Origin: JANQHS01 sp965227315
GTDB lineage: Bacteria; Bacteroidota; Bacteroidia; Cytophagales; CCMP332
Direction of reading: 5' to 3'
Length of the DNA: 64,000 bases
NCBI GenBank assembly: GCA_965227315.1
Contig: OZ245737.1
Span: 3,100,001-3,164,000, forward strand
Shown: positions 17,153 through 25,386 of the stretch, one piece after another
How the letters are laid out: each line of letters opens with the position of its first letter
Numbering within the stretch: position 1 is the stretch's first letter
Program-made: the position numbers and the translations under genes
The notes under the pieces: generated by a model
What the model saw: only the letters and a program-made list of their open reading frames with translations
What the model was told of the DNA's origin: nothing
Database searches by the model: none

Positions 17153-17407
17153 TCAGGAGTATTTACTGATCAGATCTTCAACCAAGGCAATGTATTCCGT
17201 CTTAGATTCCTCCTGGTCCTTTCCGGCGATCTCTTTCCAGGCATTGAATTTTGCCGTAGCGGCGAAATCAAATGGGTTGCTCGGCGGTTCGCCGCTGACA
17301 TCACCTTCGGTGGCCTGCTTGAATAATGCGTATAATTTCAACAATTCGGAATTGTCCGGGCGCTGCGGAAGATCCTTTACTTTCTCCTGGGCTTCTTCAA
17401 AAGTCAT
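17153..17407 (-). CDS. Acyl-CoA-binding protein (ACBP)
   Basis: An 84-residue four-helix acyl-CoA-binding protein. The family landmarks are present: KVKDLPQRPDNSELLKLYALFKQATEGD, where the YALFKQAT helix contacts the acyl-CoA, and AKFNAWKEIAGKDQEESKTEYIALVE with the KWxAW-like contact. It binds long-chain acyl-CoA esters in the cytosol, protecting or delivering them. Such proteins are patchily distributed in bacteria. It follows menB by nine bases at the end of the menaquinone operon, which suggests a link to CoA-ester intermediates or simple coexpression. Confidence 0.92.
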   Translation of the reverse strand: MTFEEAQEKVKDLPQRPDNSELLKLYALFKQATEGDVSGEPPSNPFDFAATAKFNAWKEIAGKDQEESKTEYIALVEDLISKYS

Positions 17408-17416
17408 GGTTCAATG

Positions 17417-18241
17417 TTAGGGGAATTTTGGAAATTTTGAAAAGTCAGGTTTCCTTTTCTCCATGAAAGCGTTTTTACCCTCTTTGGCTTCTTCGCTCAG
17501 ATAATACAACAGGGTGGCATTCCCTGCGAGTTCCTGAATTCCGGTTTGTCCATCTAGCTCTGCATTGAATGCTGTTTTCAGCATTCTGATCGCCAGAGGA
17601 CTTTTTTCCATGATCTTCTCGCACCAGGCTACGGTTTCTTCTTCCAAGGATTCCAGTGGAACAACCTTGTTGACCAAACCCATATCAAGGGCTTCCTTGG
17701 CATTGTACTGGTCGCAAAGGAACCAGATTTCCCTGGCCTTTTTCTGTCCCACGCTTCGGGCCAGATAGGAAGCACCAAAGCCTCCGTCGAAGGATCCTAC
17801 CTTTGGGCCGGTTTGACCAAATCTGGCGTTTTCGGCTGCAATTGTAAGATCACATACCACATGAAGGACATGACCACCACCGATGGCCCAGCCGGCCACC
17901 ATGGCAATTACAGCCTTGGGAATCGAGCGTATCTGTTTCTGCAGATCAAGAACGTTCAGTCTGGGAACGTCTCCTTCGGTCACATATCCTCCGTGCCCGC
18001 GAACTCCCTGATCTCCTCCTGAACAAAAGGCCTTGCCTCCTTCACCGGTGATGATTATCGACCCGATATCCATATTGTCCCTGCAAATATTCATGGCATC
18101 GATCATCTCCTTGACGGTTTGAGGGGTAAAGGCATTGTGAACCTGTGGTCGATTGATGCTGATCTTGGCGATGCCGTTGTATTCGGTAAATAGGATCTCA
18201 GAATATTCTTTCAGGGTTTTCCAGGGGTACTTGCTTTCCAT
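17417..18241 (-). CDS. menB: 1,4-dihydroxy-2-naphthoyl-CoA synthase
   Basis: A 274-residue crotonase-fold enzyme that closes the second ring of menaquinone by converting o-succinylbenzoyl-CoA into 1,4-dihydroxy-2-naphthoyl-CoA. MenB-specific blocks are GEGGKAFCSGGDQGVRGHGGY, VVAGWAIGGGHVLHVVCDLTIA-like MVAGWAIGGGHVLH, and VGSFDGGFGASYLARSVGQKKAREIWFLC. These separate it from ordinary enoyl-CoA hydratases. It begins one base from the end of menD, so the two are in the same transcript. Confidence 0.96.
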   Translation of the reverse strand: MESKYPWKTLKEYSEILFTEYNGIAKISINRPQVHNAFTPQTVKEMIDAMNICRDNMDIGSIIITGEGGKAFCSGGDQGVRGHGGYVTEGDVPRLNVLDLQKQIRSIPKAVIAMVAGWAIGGGHVLHVVCDLTIAAENARFGQTGPKVGSFDGGFGASYLARSVGQKKAREIWFLCDQYNAKEALDMGLVNKVVPLESLEEETVAWCEKIMEKSPLAIRMLKTAFNAELDGQTGIQELAGNATLLYYLSEEAKEGKNAFMEKRKPDFSKFPKFP

Positions 18242-18242
18242 G

Positions 18243-19886
18243 TTATTTGCTTTTTAGCCGGGAGTAGGCTTTCAGGTTATGTTCTCGTTCCGTAAAGACC
18301 TCAAAAATAGAAATGCCTTTGGTTCTTTTGGCAAGGCCCGCCTCCATTATTCCAAGGTCTGTTTGGTTTTCCACTCTTGAATAGTCAATGCCAAAATCAG
18401 CGGAAATGTTTTCTGCATTCCTGTCATTACTGTTATAAAAAAGCTCTCCGAACTCCGGTTGGGCCGAGGGACCTTCGATCAATTCAAAAATGCCTCCTCC
18501 GCCGTTGTTAAACAGAATGATCTGAAGATTATCGGGAAGATTTTGATGCCATAAGCCATTGATATCGTAGAAAAAAGCCTGGTCTCCGATCAATAGGTAG
18601 TTCGTTTTTTGTGGATTCGCAAGGCTGGCACCAACCGCTGTGCTCAGACAGCCATCTATCCCTGAAGTTCCTCTGTTCGAGTAAACCTTGATGTTCGGAT
18701 TCAGAAGGGATTGGAAAATGTTTGCGTATCTCACGGCCATACTGTTAGCAAGATGAAGATTGACTCCTGAGGGAATGACCTTCAAAACCCCTGGGTAAAT
18801 CCCTGCTTCCGAAAATTCCCGATCCGATACCAGAGTGCTAAGGCTTATTCGTTTTTTCTCTTCGGATTCCTGCCATTTGGCCACCTCAGCTTTCCGGGAT
18901 TTCAAGCGGGATGAGAAATAGTCTTTGAGAATCGAGTCCGGAGGATTTACAATGATCTGATCTGATCCAAAAGGATTCCCTACCTGTCTTTCACCCCCAA
19001 AATGGATTTCCGGGAGCTTATTGTCCCCCAGTAACTTCCGCAAGCGCTTTGAAAGGATCTGTCTGCCAAAAGAAACAATAAGGTCCGGAGTGGGGAGGCC
19101 CTCAACGGAGCTCCATAGATCGAAAGAGGTGATCATTCCTGGAAGATAGGGGGCATTGGAGGTGATATCCCTGAAAACGATGCCCAGGTGATTATCCATA
19201 ATATGCCCTAAAGTTCCCTCTGTTAAATATTGCTCTTCAGCCTGTCCCAGAACAAAGATGGGCAGGCTATGTGAAGGCAATGTAGGTAGATCCGCTTCGA
19301 CGGACCTCTGAACGTCATAGCCAGTGTCCAATTCCTCTTCTTGTGTTGGAGCGGCACCGGGCTCCGGATAGAACGGCTCTGAGAAATGGCAATTGATATG
19401 CACAGGGCCTTTGCAGGATTCAAGTCTTCCCAATTCATGCTGGAGCTCTTTGACTTCAAAGGATCTGTCCGAGAGGTCAAAATCGAACTCCTTGACAAGA
19501 TGGTCTCCGAAGATCCCTCGTTGGTAAATGGTCTGACCTGTCCAATTGCCTGCCTCCCCGCGGGGACGATCCGCCGTGAGAAGTATGATCTCCTTTTCCC
19601 TAAAAAAAGCTTCCGTGACTGCAGGCAAAAGGTTGGCTACTGCCGATCCTGAAGTGGTAATGATCACAACGGGTTTTCTGCTCACATCTCTCATTCCAAG
19701 CGCGATAAAACCCGCTGCCCTTTCATCCGCCACCGGATAGAGATCAAATAGCCCCGTTCTCTTGAAACCCAGCGTTAACGGGGCATTTCTTGACCCCGGA
19801 GAAAAGACAACTTTTTCAACCCCTGCGGTTTTCAACACTTTGGCCAGTGATGCCACATTCGCCGATGGGAGGTTATTCCAGGGCAT
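18243..19886 (-). CDS. menD: 2-succinyl-5-enolpyruvyl-6-hydroxy-3-cyclohexene-1-carboxylate synthase
   Basis: A 547-residue thiamine-diphosphate enzyme that joins isochorismate and 2-oxoglutarate in menaquinone synthesis. It shows the N-terminal pyrimidine-binding start (VFSPGSRNAPLTL), the DERAAGFIALGM block and the thiamine-pyrophosphate motif GDQAFFYDINGL with NNGGGGIFELI. Complete length. Its start overlaps the end of the isochorismate synthase gene by 14 bases, and it is followed directly by menB. Confidence 0.96.
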   Translation of the reverse strand: MPWNNLPSANVASLAKVLKTAGVEKVVFSPGSRNAPLTLGFKRTGLFDLYPVADERAAGFIALGMRDVSRKPVVIITTSGSAVANLLPAVTEAFFREKEIILLTADRPRGEAGNWTGQTIYQRGIFGDHLVKEFDFDLSDRSFEVKELQHELGRLESCKGPVHINCHFSEPFYPEPGAAPTQEEELDTGYDVQRSVEADLPTLPSHSLPIFVLGQAEEQYLTEGTLGHIMDNHLGIVFRDITSNAPYLPGMITSFDLWSSVEGLPTPDLIVSFGRQILSKRLRKLLGDNKLPEIHFGGERQVGNPFGSDQIIVNPPDSILKDYFSSRLKSRKAEVAKWQESEEKKRISLSTLVSDREFSEAGIYPGVLKVIPSGVNLHLANSMAVRYANIFQSLLNPNIKVYSNRGTSGIDGCLSTAVGASLANPQKTNYLLIGDQAFFYDINGLWHQNLPDNLQIILFNNGGGGIFELIEGPSAQPEFGELFYNSNDRNAENISADFGIDYSRVENQTDLGIMEAGLAKRTKGISIFEVFTEREHNLKAYSRLKSK

Positions 19887-20952
19887 CTTTTAAGCTTTTT
19901 AGTTTGAGCCTGGTCTCTTCTAACTCCTTTTCAGGATCGGAATCAGCGGTGATGCCGGCTCCGGCATAAAGGACCGCTTTGTCCTTGAATATTTGCATAC
20001 AGCGCAAATTGACGTAGAATGTAAATACTTTTTCGGAAGCATAGGGCCCTAAGAAACCGGAATAGTATGATCTGGGATGGTTTTCATTTTTCCGGATGAA
20101 CTCCTGACTCTCCTCCCCGGGGATACCACCTACCGCCGGTGTCGGGTGCAGTTGTTCAACGAGCAAACCCGGGTTGATGTGCTTGGGCAAAGTGATCTCA
20201 TATTTGGTTTGGAGATGGGTCATCCCACCCAGGTCGAGTTTTTCGTCGACTCCCTTTTGAAAATCCCGAATGCCAAGCTCGGACAACCGGTTTTCGATAT
20301 AATCACCGACCAGGCCCTGTTCCTGTTTTTCCTTTTGACCAAAATTTCCATCCCTGGATGTCCCGGCAAGAGCCACGGTTTTCACGGATCCGTCTTTTTC
20401 TGACCTGCAAAGCAATTCCGGACTTGCTCCGATCCATTGCCCGAGATTTTCGATGGATACAAATGAAATGAAGGCATTGGGATGTCTTTCCGAAAGGGTC
20501 TTGAAAACCTCCCACGGACTCTTTGATGAATTTTCTACTTCGACCCTGGAAGTGACAACCTTCTCCAGATCTCCGTTTTTGATTTTTCCGACAGCCTTGG
20601 ATACCAATTCCACAAAGGCCTTCTCCCTGTCCTGGTTGCCCATCCAGTGGAACTGTCTTGGGAAATCGGGGATCGAAACCGAGGTTAGTCCCTTTATTGA
20701 CAGCTCGTCAAGCTCATCGGATGAGAATGCCAGTACTCCTATATTTTCTGACAAGAGGAACAGATCCGCATTCTCCTTATCAAAGGGATGGAATAGGAAG
20801 CCAGGGCTTGAGAACTCGCTGGTGTCCAGCTTTCTTGCCGGTTTCCAGTTGCCGGCCGTAAAAAAGAATCTTTCTGAACCGGGCATTCGCCATAAGGCAA
20901 AACCCTGGGGCTCGGCACTATAAAATTGAATCGGTTGGTCTTCGGGCAACAA
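19873..20952 (-). CDS. menF: Isochorismate synthase
   Basis: A 359-residue chorismate-binding enzyme that converts chorismate to isochorismate, the entry to menaquinone. The C-terminal catalytic region has the family blocks VALAGTSRDG, KYEITL, LHPTPAVGGIPGEESQEFI and YYSGFLGPYA. A glutamate-rich end (ELEETRLKLKSL) follows. The start is a TTG at 20952, four bases after the thioesterase stop. The first ATG is 23 codons later and would remove a conserved N-terminal strand. It could also be annotated entC; the menaquinone context makes menF the right reading. Confidence 0.92.
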   Translation of the reverse strand: MLPEDQPIQFYSAEPQGFALWRMPGSERFFFTAGNWKPARKLDTSEFSSPGFLFHPFDKENADLFLLSENIGVLAFSSDELDELSIKGLTSVSIPDFPRQFHWMGNQDREKAFVELVSKAVGKIKNGDLEKVVTSRVEVENSSKSPWEVFKTLSERHPNAFISFVSIENLGQWIGASPELLCRSEKDGSVKTVALAGTSRDGNFGQKEKQEQGLVGDYIENRLSELGIRDFQKGVDEKLDLGGMTHLQTKYEITLPKHINPGLLVEQLHPTPAVGGIPGEESQEFIRKNENHPRSYYSGFLGPYASEKVFTFYVNLRCMQIFKDKAVLYAGAGITADSDPEKELEETRLKLKSLKDALE

Positions 20953-20956
20953 GGAA

Positions 20957-21379
20957 TTATCCTTTGCGGTCTACAATAGCCATGGTGATCCGGGATATGT
21001 TCACCAACTCCTGGAGTTCATTTTTAATTCGGATCTCCCAAACATGGGTGCTTCGGCCAATATGGATCGGGGTGGTTTTTGCATATACATAACCCGACCT
21101 GACCGCTTTCAAGTGATTTGAATTGATCTCAAGGCCTACTGCAAGCTTGGAATCCTCGTTCACGACAAGGGAGGCAGCCAGACTTCCCAGGCTTTCTGCC
21201 AGAGTCACGGAGGCTCCTCCGTGTAGAAGCCCGAAAGGTTGAGTTGTTCTATGATCCACAGGCATTTTTGCTTCGATGTAATCCTCTCCAACACCTGTAA
21301 ATTCTATTCCGATGTGCTCCATCATGTTGACCTCGGCAAATTTCCTGACATCCTCGAGTTTGATATTCGGATCGATCAT
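20957..21379 (-). CDS. menI: Hotdog-fold thioesterase, probable 1,4-dihydroxy-2-naphthoyl-CoA hydrolase
   Basis: A 140-residue PaaI/YdiI-type hotdog thioesterase. HRTTQPFGLLHGGASVTLAESLG holds the HGG turn and the catalytic glutamate of the HGGAS..LAES motif. LEINSNHLKAVRSGYV is the usual second half. As the first gene of an operon with menF, menD and menB, its likely substrate is 1,4-dihydroxy-2-naphthoyl-CoA, releasing the naphthoate for prenylation. The gene symbol rests on that context; the fold alone would allow other aromatic acyl-CoAs. Confidence 0.85.
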   Translation of the reverse strand: MIDPNIKLEDVRKFAEVNMMEHIGIEFTGVGEDYIEAKMPVDHRTTQPFGLLHGGASVTLAESLGSLAASLVVNEDSKLAVGLEINSNHLKAVRSGYVYAKTTPIHIGRSTHVWEIRIKNELQELVNISRITMAIVDRKG

Positions 21380-21422
21380 AAATCAATTTCTATTTTCGCG
21401 GCTCGGCCAAAATTAAGAAGTC

Positions 21423-22034
21423 TTGAACCCCAAAAAAATATACATAGTCCGTCACGGGCAAACCGATTATAATCTGAAGGGCATCGTTCAGGGAAGGGGA
21501 GTGGATAGTGATATCAATGAGAAAGGTGAATATCAGGCCAGGAAATTCTTTGAATCATATCAGGATATTCCATTTGAAAGGGTTTTTGTCTCAGCATTGA
21601 AAAGAACAAGGCAGAGTGTAAGCCGGTTTATCGATTTGGGTATTCCTGTTGAAAAAAGGCCCGGCCTTGACGAGATCGATTGGGGTTATCGGGAATTGGA
21701 GAAGATCACCAGTGAGGAGAATGCCTATTACCATTCGTTGGTTTCTGCCTGGCAAAGAGGAGAAACGGACAAAAGGATCAAGGGAGGAGAATCCCCTGAA
21801 GATGTTCAGAAGAGATTACTTCCGGTTATTGAGGAATGGCGAAGTATGGATTTTGAGAATATTCTTGTCTGCACGCACGGGCGCACTATGAGAATTTTAC
21901 TTTCTACTCTGCTGAACTATCCGCTTTCGGAAATGGATCAATTCGAACATAGTAATTTGACCCTCTACAAGGTGGTTTTGACGGGCTCAATTTTTAGAAT
22001 AGACCTTTTTAATGACCTTTACCACCTTCGCTGA
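21423..22034 (+). CDS. Histidine phosphatase family protein
   Basis: A 203-residue phosphoglycerate-mutase-like phosphatase. The N-terminal phosphohistidine motif VRHGQTDYN and the later VCTHGRTMRIL give both catalytic histidines. LDEIDWGYRELEKI provides the acid. It is cytosolic and may act on sugar phosphates or phosphorylated cofactors. The start must be the TTG at 21423: a stop lies three codons upstream, no ATG intervenes, and the motif begins only ten residues in. Its last 26 bases overlap the convergent TPR gene. Confidence 0.88.
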   Translation: MNPKKIYIVRHGQTDYNLKGIVQGRGVDSDINEKGEYQARKFFESYQDIPFERVFVSALKRTRQSVSRFIDLGIPVEKRPGLDEIDWGYRELEKITSEENAYYHSLVSAWQRGETDKRIKGGESPEDVQKRLLPVIEEWRSMDFENILVCTHGRTMRILLSTLLNYPLSEMDQFEHSNLTLYKVVLTGSIFRIDLFNDLYHLR

Positions 22035-23517
22035 ATTTCTTTTCCAACAATAAGGCACCAACCTTGGCCTGGGAGTCTATGCTTTCCTGATAAGGATTTT
22101 TTGGATACTCTTTGGCCATTTCAAATGCCTTGGTGGCCAGCTCTCTTTCGGCTTTTTTGGTATAGATATAACCCGATTGCAACCATGCATTGGGAGCAAA
22201 GTACCATTGGTCTTCCGCTTGATTTTCTATGCACAGTTTATAGTTGGCGAGCGCGAGGTCCAGATTTCCCTGCGCATGCTCGACTCTTCCTTTCCTATAA
22301 TAAAACTCTGTTGCGAGCTGCCGGGTGGTTTGTTGTTGGTCGGCAAAATTTTTTAACTCCTGCCTGGCTTCTTCGTAGTATCCTCCGTCAAAAAGCATTC
22401 TGGCTTTGAAAAGCAGCTTGTTGGGATAACGGCCGGCTTCAAACTTTGCCTGAGCATAATGGTCACTGGAAAGGAAGGTATAACCCAATCTTGCTGTACG
22501 GACCCAGTAATCATCAGCCTTTTCCATATTGCCATCCAGATAATAGGCCATGGAGACCTTGTAGTTTGCTTCCTTTCTTAAGGTCATTCCTTTATAATGG
22601 AAGAGGAAATACTTGAGATGGTAGATGGCGTCCACATAAAGCCCTTTTCTCAAAAGGGCATCACCCAGCAGGAAATGAAAGTGAGGCTTGAGATAAGTAG
22701 GTGCATTTTCGATTCTTTGGTTGATGATCTCAAGGGCCTGTTGGGTATCTCTGAATTTCATGAGATATATCGAATTGATAAAATCGACCAGCAGGGTCGG
22801 GCGCTCTTTCCTTAATCGGCTTAACCTCCTTTTTCCTGAGTTGGGGTCATTAATAATATAGCCCTCACAATAGGCCAACAACATTTCAGCCTCGTACCAA
22901 AAGGGATTGGTCCTCTTGGTAGAAAGCGCCAGATTGTCGATCCCTTCAAAAATATTCCCTTCCATACCCAGCATTTTGATCCACTTGCCTCGTGATTTCG
23001 GAGCTGCGCCGATCAGGGTTTGCAACAGGCCAAGTGACATGGAGCCCGGAAGAAATCCGGGTTTCGATTCATGGATTGCCTCTAGCTGTTGAAAAGCCAA
23101 TCTTGTATCCCAGATACCACGGGTGTAGAACTCGAGCTTTACCCTGGCGATTCCCCATTGGAGGTTTGTCTGAGCCTGACAATAAGCCCTCCAGATCGGG
23201 TCGGCATTCTCTTGTTTTTGGATATAACCCATTCTGTGACTCCGGCTTTTTTTCAACTCCTTGTATACGGGATATTCATCCCTTAACTGAATAACAAGAA
23301 AATCATAGTAGTTTTCCAGGAGCATGGTCACCACGCTGTTTTCCAATTCAGCTCTCCTGCTTTCAAAGATCTTTTCGACTCCTTCCATATCTACCTCGTA
23401 AAGGCGATCGAGTATATCCTGATGAACAGCACGGAATTCCGGATCCGGGTTTTCCTGATATCCGTTAGTGCTGACAAAAAGCAGCAATACAGAAAATAGG
23501 ATCGATAGATTTGGCAT
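22009..23517 (-). CDS. Exported tetratricopeptide-repeat protein
   Basis: A 502-residue protein with a signal peptide (MPNLSILFSVLLLFVSTNGY). From about residue 230 there are several TPR-like helical pairs (HFHFLLGDALLRKGLYVDAIYHLKYFL, AKFEAGRYPNKLLFKARMLFDGGYYEEA, EFYYRKGRVEHAQGNLDLALANY). The N-terminal half is helical and has a GAAPKSRGKWIKMLG glycine-rich turn. It is a periplasmic or outer-membrane-associated scaffold of unknown partner. The ATG at 23517 follows a terminator-like hairpin with no space between, so translation initiation from upstream readthrough would be unusual. Confidence 0.8.
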   Translation of the reverse strand: MPNLSILFSVLLLFVSTNGYQENPDPEFRAVHQDILDRLYEVDMEGVEKIFESRRAELENSVVTMLLENYYDFLVIQLRDEYPVYKELKKSRSHRMGYIQKQENADPIWRAYCQAQTNLQWGIARVKLEFYTRGIWDTRLAFQQLEAIHESKPGFLPGSMSLGLLQTLIGAAPKSRGKWIKMLGMEGNIFEGIDNLALSTKRTNPFWYEAEMLLAYCEGYIINDPNSGKRRLSRLRKERPTLLVDFINSIYLMKFRDTQQALEIINQRIENAPTYLKPHFHFLLGDALLRKGLYVDAIYHLKYFLFHYKGMTLRKEANYKVSMAYYLDGNMEKADDYWVRTARLGYTFLSSDHYAQAKFEAGRYPNKLLFKARMLFDGGYYEEARQELKNFADQQQTTRQLATEFYYRKGRVEHAQGNLDLALANYKLCIENQAEDQWYFAPNAWLQSGYIYTKKAERELATKAFEMAKEYPKNPYQESIDSQAKVGALLLEKKFSEGGKGH

Positions 23518-23544
23518 AAAAAAAGGGTCCTAAAATAAGACCCT
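23518..23544 (-). terminator. Intrinsic terminator after the zinc-ribbon-like gene, touching the TPR start codon
   Basis: On the minus strand AGGGTC (23544-23539) pairs with GACCCT, followed by a run of seven T that ends exactly at the ATG of the TPR gene (23517). It terminates the Nif3/zinc-ribbon transcript 62 bases after the stop at 23606. Confidence 0.65.
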
Positions 23545-23605
23545 GATTTAATTTGATTGCGGGATTCCCTAATTGGATGGCATATTTTTCAATGCCTCGA
23601 TTTTA

Positions 23606-24481
23606 CTATTCAGCTTTCTTGGCTTTTCTTCCTCTGGTTGATTTCTTGGGAGCCTCCTCTGAGCCAGCTTCAGTTGCTCCAGCATCTGCTTTTGCCTTGG
23701 TCGTGGTGGTCTTTTTCCGCGTGGTTCTTCTTTTCGGCTTTTCCTCCTCAATGATATCCTCAACATCAGCCAATATTCTACCACTGTGCTCATCCAGGAC
23801 AATTTTTTTCTTCTCCTTGATCTCCGCCATTTTCTGAGGTGGGATCTGGATAAAAGAACCTTCAACAGCACCTTTTTTGACCGTAACTACAGCAAGGCCA
23901 TTTTTAAGGTTCGCCCTGAGTTTCTCGTAATAAGCCAGCATCCTGTCTTCGACCTTCTTTCCTGCGCTGTTCCTTTCTTTCATCAACTTGGTTTCCTCAT
24001 CCTGACTTTCAGCAATGATCACTTCAAGTTCTTTCTTCTTGGTGTCGAGGTCCTTTTCCCTGGTTTTGAGAAGTTTCTTTGTTTCGTCAAGGATGGCTTT
24101 TTTTCCTTCAATTTCTTCAAATCCTTCCTTGATGTTTTTATCCGCGATTTGGATCTCAAGCTCTTGAAGTTCGATTTCTTTGGTGATGGCGTCGTACTCC
24201 CTGTTGTTCCTCACATTCATCTGCTGCTCCTTGTACTTTTCAATGAGGGTCTCACATTCCTTCTTTGTCGATTTCTTTTTATCGATTTCTTCTTCAACCC
24301 CTTTTACCTCATCGTTGAGCCTTGAAGTTCTGGTTTCAAGACCTGCTAATTCATCTTCAAGATCCTTCAACTCCTCGGGAAGATCTCCCCGAAGCTTTTT
24401 GATCTCGTCTAATTTTGAATCTATTCGCTGTAAGTTTTGAAGAGCTTTTAGCTGCTCAGCAATTGTATTGCTTTGTTCCAT
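23606..24481 (-). CDS. Coiled-coil protein of the C4-type zinc-ribbon (zf-RING_7) family lacking the zinc cysteines
   Basis: A 291-residue protein. Residues about 10-190 form a long charged coiled coil (NRLQRIDSKLDEIKKLRGDLP, REKDLDTKKKELE). The end aligns with the zinc-ribbon part of this family, where GACgGCFn...IPPQ and vCEHCGRIL are expected. Here they read GAVEGSFIQIPPQ and LDEHSGRIL (about 205-240), so all four metal cysteines are gone. A Lys/Arg/Thr/Ala-rich tail (PKRRTTRKKTTTTKAKAD) has been added. The normal family members are nucleic-acid- or protein-binding adaptors. It sits eight bases after Nif3, the usual neighbour in Bacteroidota. Confidence 0.82.
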   Translation of the reverse strand: MEQSNTIAEQLKALQNLQRIDSKLDEIKKLRGDLPEELKDLEDELAGLETRTSRLNDEVKGVEEEIDKKKSTKKECETLIEKYKEQQMNVRNNREYDAITKEIELQELEIQIADKNIKEGFEEIEGKKAILDETKKLLKTREKDLDTKKKELEVIIAESQDEETKLMKERNSAGKKVEDRMLAYYEKLRANLKNGLAVVTVKKGAVEGSFIQIPPQKMAEIKEKKKIVLDEHSGRILADVEDIIEEEKPKRRTTRKKTTTTKAKADAGATEAGSEEAPKKSTRGRKAKKAE

Positions 24482-24489
24482 GGATTATT

Positions 24490-25275
24490 TCAGAAAAAAT
24501 ATTGTATCGGATTGGTCACCACCTCCGAAAATCGGAGTGCAATATTAGGAAAATTTTCTGAGATTATCCGGCTAAAAACCTGAACAGTAAATTGTTCCGA
24601 CTCAAAATGCCCGGGGTCCAAAATCATGATTTCCGATTCTGCATCGAAGAATTCGTGATATTTAAAGTCGCCGCTCACGAAGGCATCAGCGCCCTGCTTT
24701 TTGGCTTCCTGAAGCAAAAAACTGCCGGCACCACCACAAACAGCTACAGAGCGAATGCTATGGATGGGTTGTGTATGGCGGATTACCTTTGAATCAAATG
24801 CTTCTTTGACCCTGGAAAGAAAATCTTCTGGTTTTTCTTGCTGCTCCAGCTCCCCGATCATCCCGGCTCCGATCGATTTGTCCTCACCTTGTGGTAGCAA
24901 GATCCTGAGCTTCTTCAGTCCAATCTTTTCGGCAATCATCCGATTGACACCTAGTGAAGAGTTGTCAAGGTTAGTGTGCAGGGCTACAATGGCGACATCG
25001 TTCTTAATTGCCAAAGCCACCGTTCTTTCGACATAGCTTTGTTCATTGAACTTCTTTAAACCTCTAAAAATGATCGGGTGGTGCGCAATGATCAGTTGGC
25101 AGTCATTTGTGATGGCCTCATGAACTACATCCTCGGTGGTGTCTATGGTCAGAAGGATCTTTTTGACTTGCGTTTCTCCTCTACCAACAATGAGCCCCGA
25201 ATTGTCATACCCCTCCTGAGTACTTAATGGAGCAATGGCTTCAAAGGCCCTGATTATTTCTTCAATCCTTATCAT
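24490..25275 (-). CDS. Nif3-like (DUF34) dinuclear metal centre protein, short form
   Basis: A 261-residue Nif3/YbgI protein that forms a hexameric toroid with a dinuclear metal site in each subunit. The ligands are visible: IAHHPIIF (two histidines), LHTNLDN (histidine and aspartate) and ILDPGHFESE (histidine and glutamate). Many Bacteroidota members are about 365 residues with an inserted domain in the middle; this one lacks it. Function is unsettled; proposals include GTP cyclohydrolase- or nucleotide-related activity. It is the first gene of a two-gene unit with the zinc-ribbon-like protein. Confidence 0.9.
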   Translation of the reverse strand: MIRIEEIIRAFEAIAPLSTQEGYDNSGLIVGRGETQVKKILLTIDTTEDVVHEAITNDCQLIIAHHPIIFRGLKKFNEQSYVERTVALAIKNDVAIVALHTNLDNSSLGVNRMIAEKIGLKKLRILLPQGEDKSIGAGMIGELEQQEKPEDFLSRVKEAFDSKVIRHTQPIHSIRSVAVCGGAGSFLLQEAKKQGADAFVSGDFKYHEFFDAESEIMILDPGHFESEQFTVQVFSRIISENFPNIALRFSEVVTNPIQYFF

Positions 25276-25368
25276 CGCAGGGCTAAATTATTAGAATTCG
25301 ATCCTTAGCGATAGCGAAGGTTGAAAAATGAAGCAATTTTTCCTCTTATAGATCACTATTCTCATGAT

Positions 25369-25376
25369 TATCTTTG
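25369..25376 (+). promoter_or_regulatory. -7 element TATCTTTG before lpxK
   Basis: TATCTTTG matches TAnnTTTG and ends ten bases before the ATG at 25387. The leader would be only a few bases, so the messenger may be almost leaderless. Confidence 0.45.
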
Positions 25377-25386
25377 AACCCGGTTC

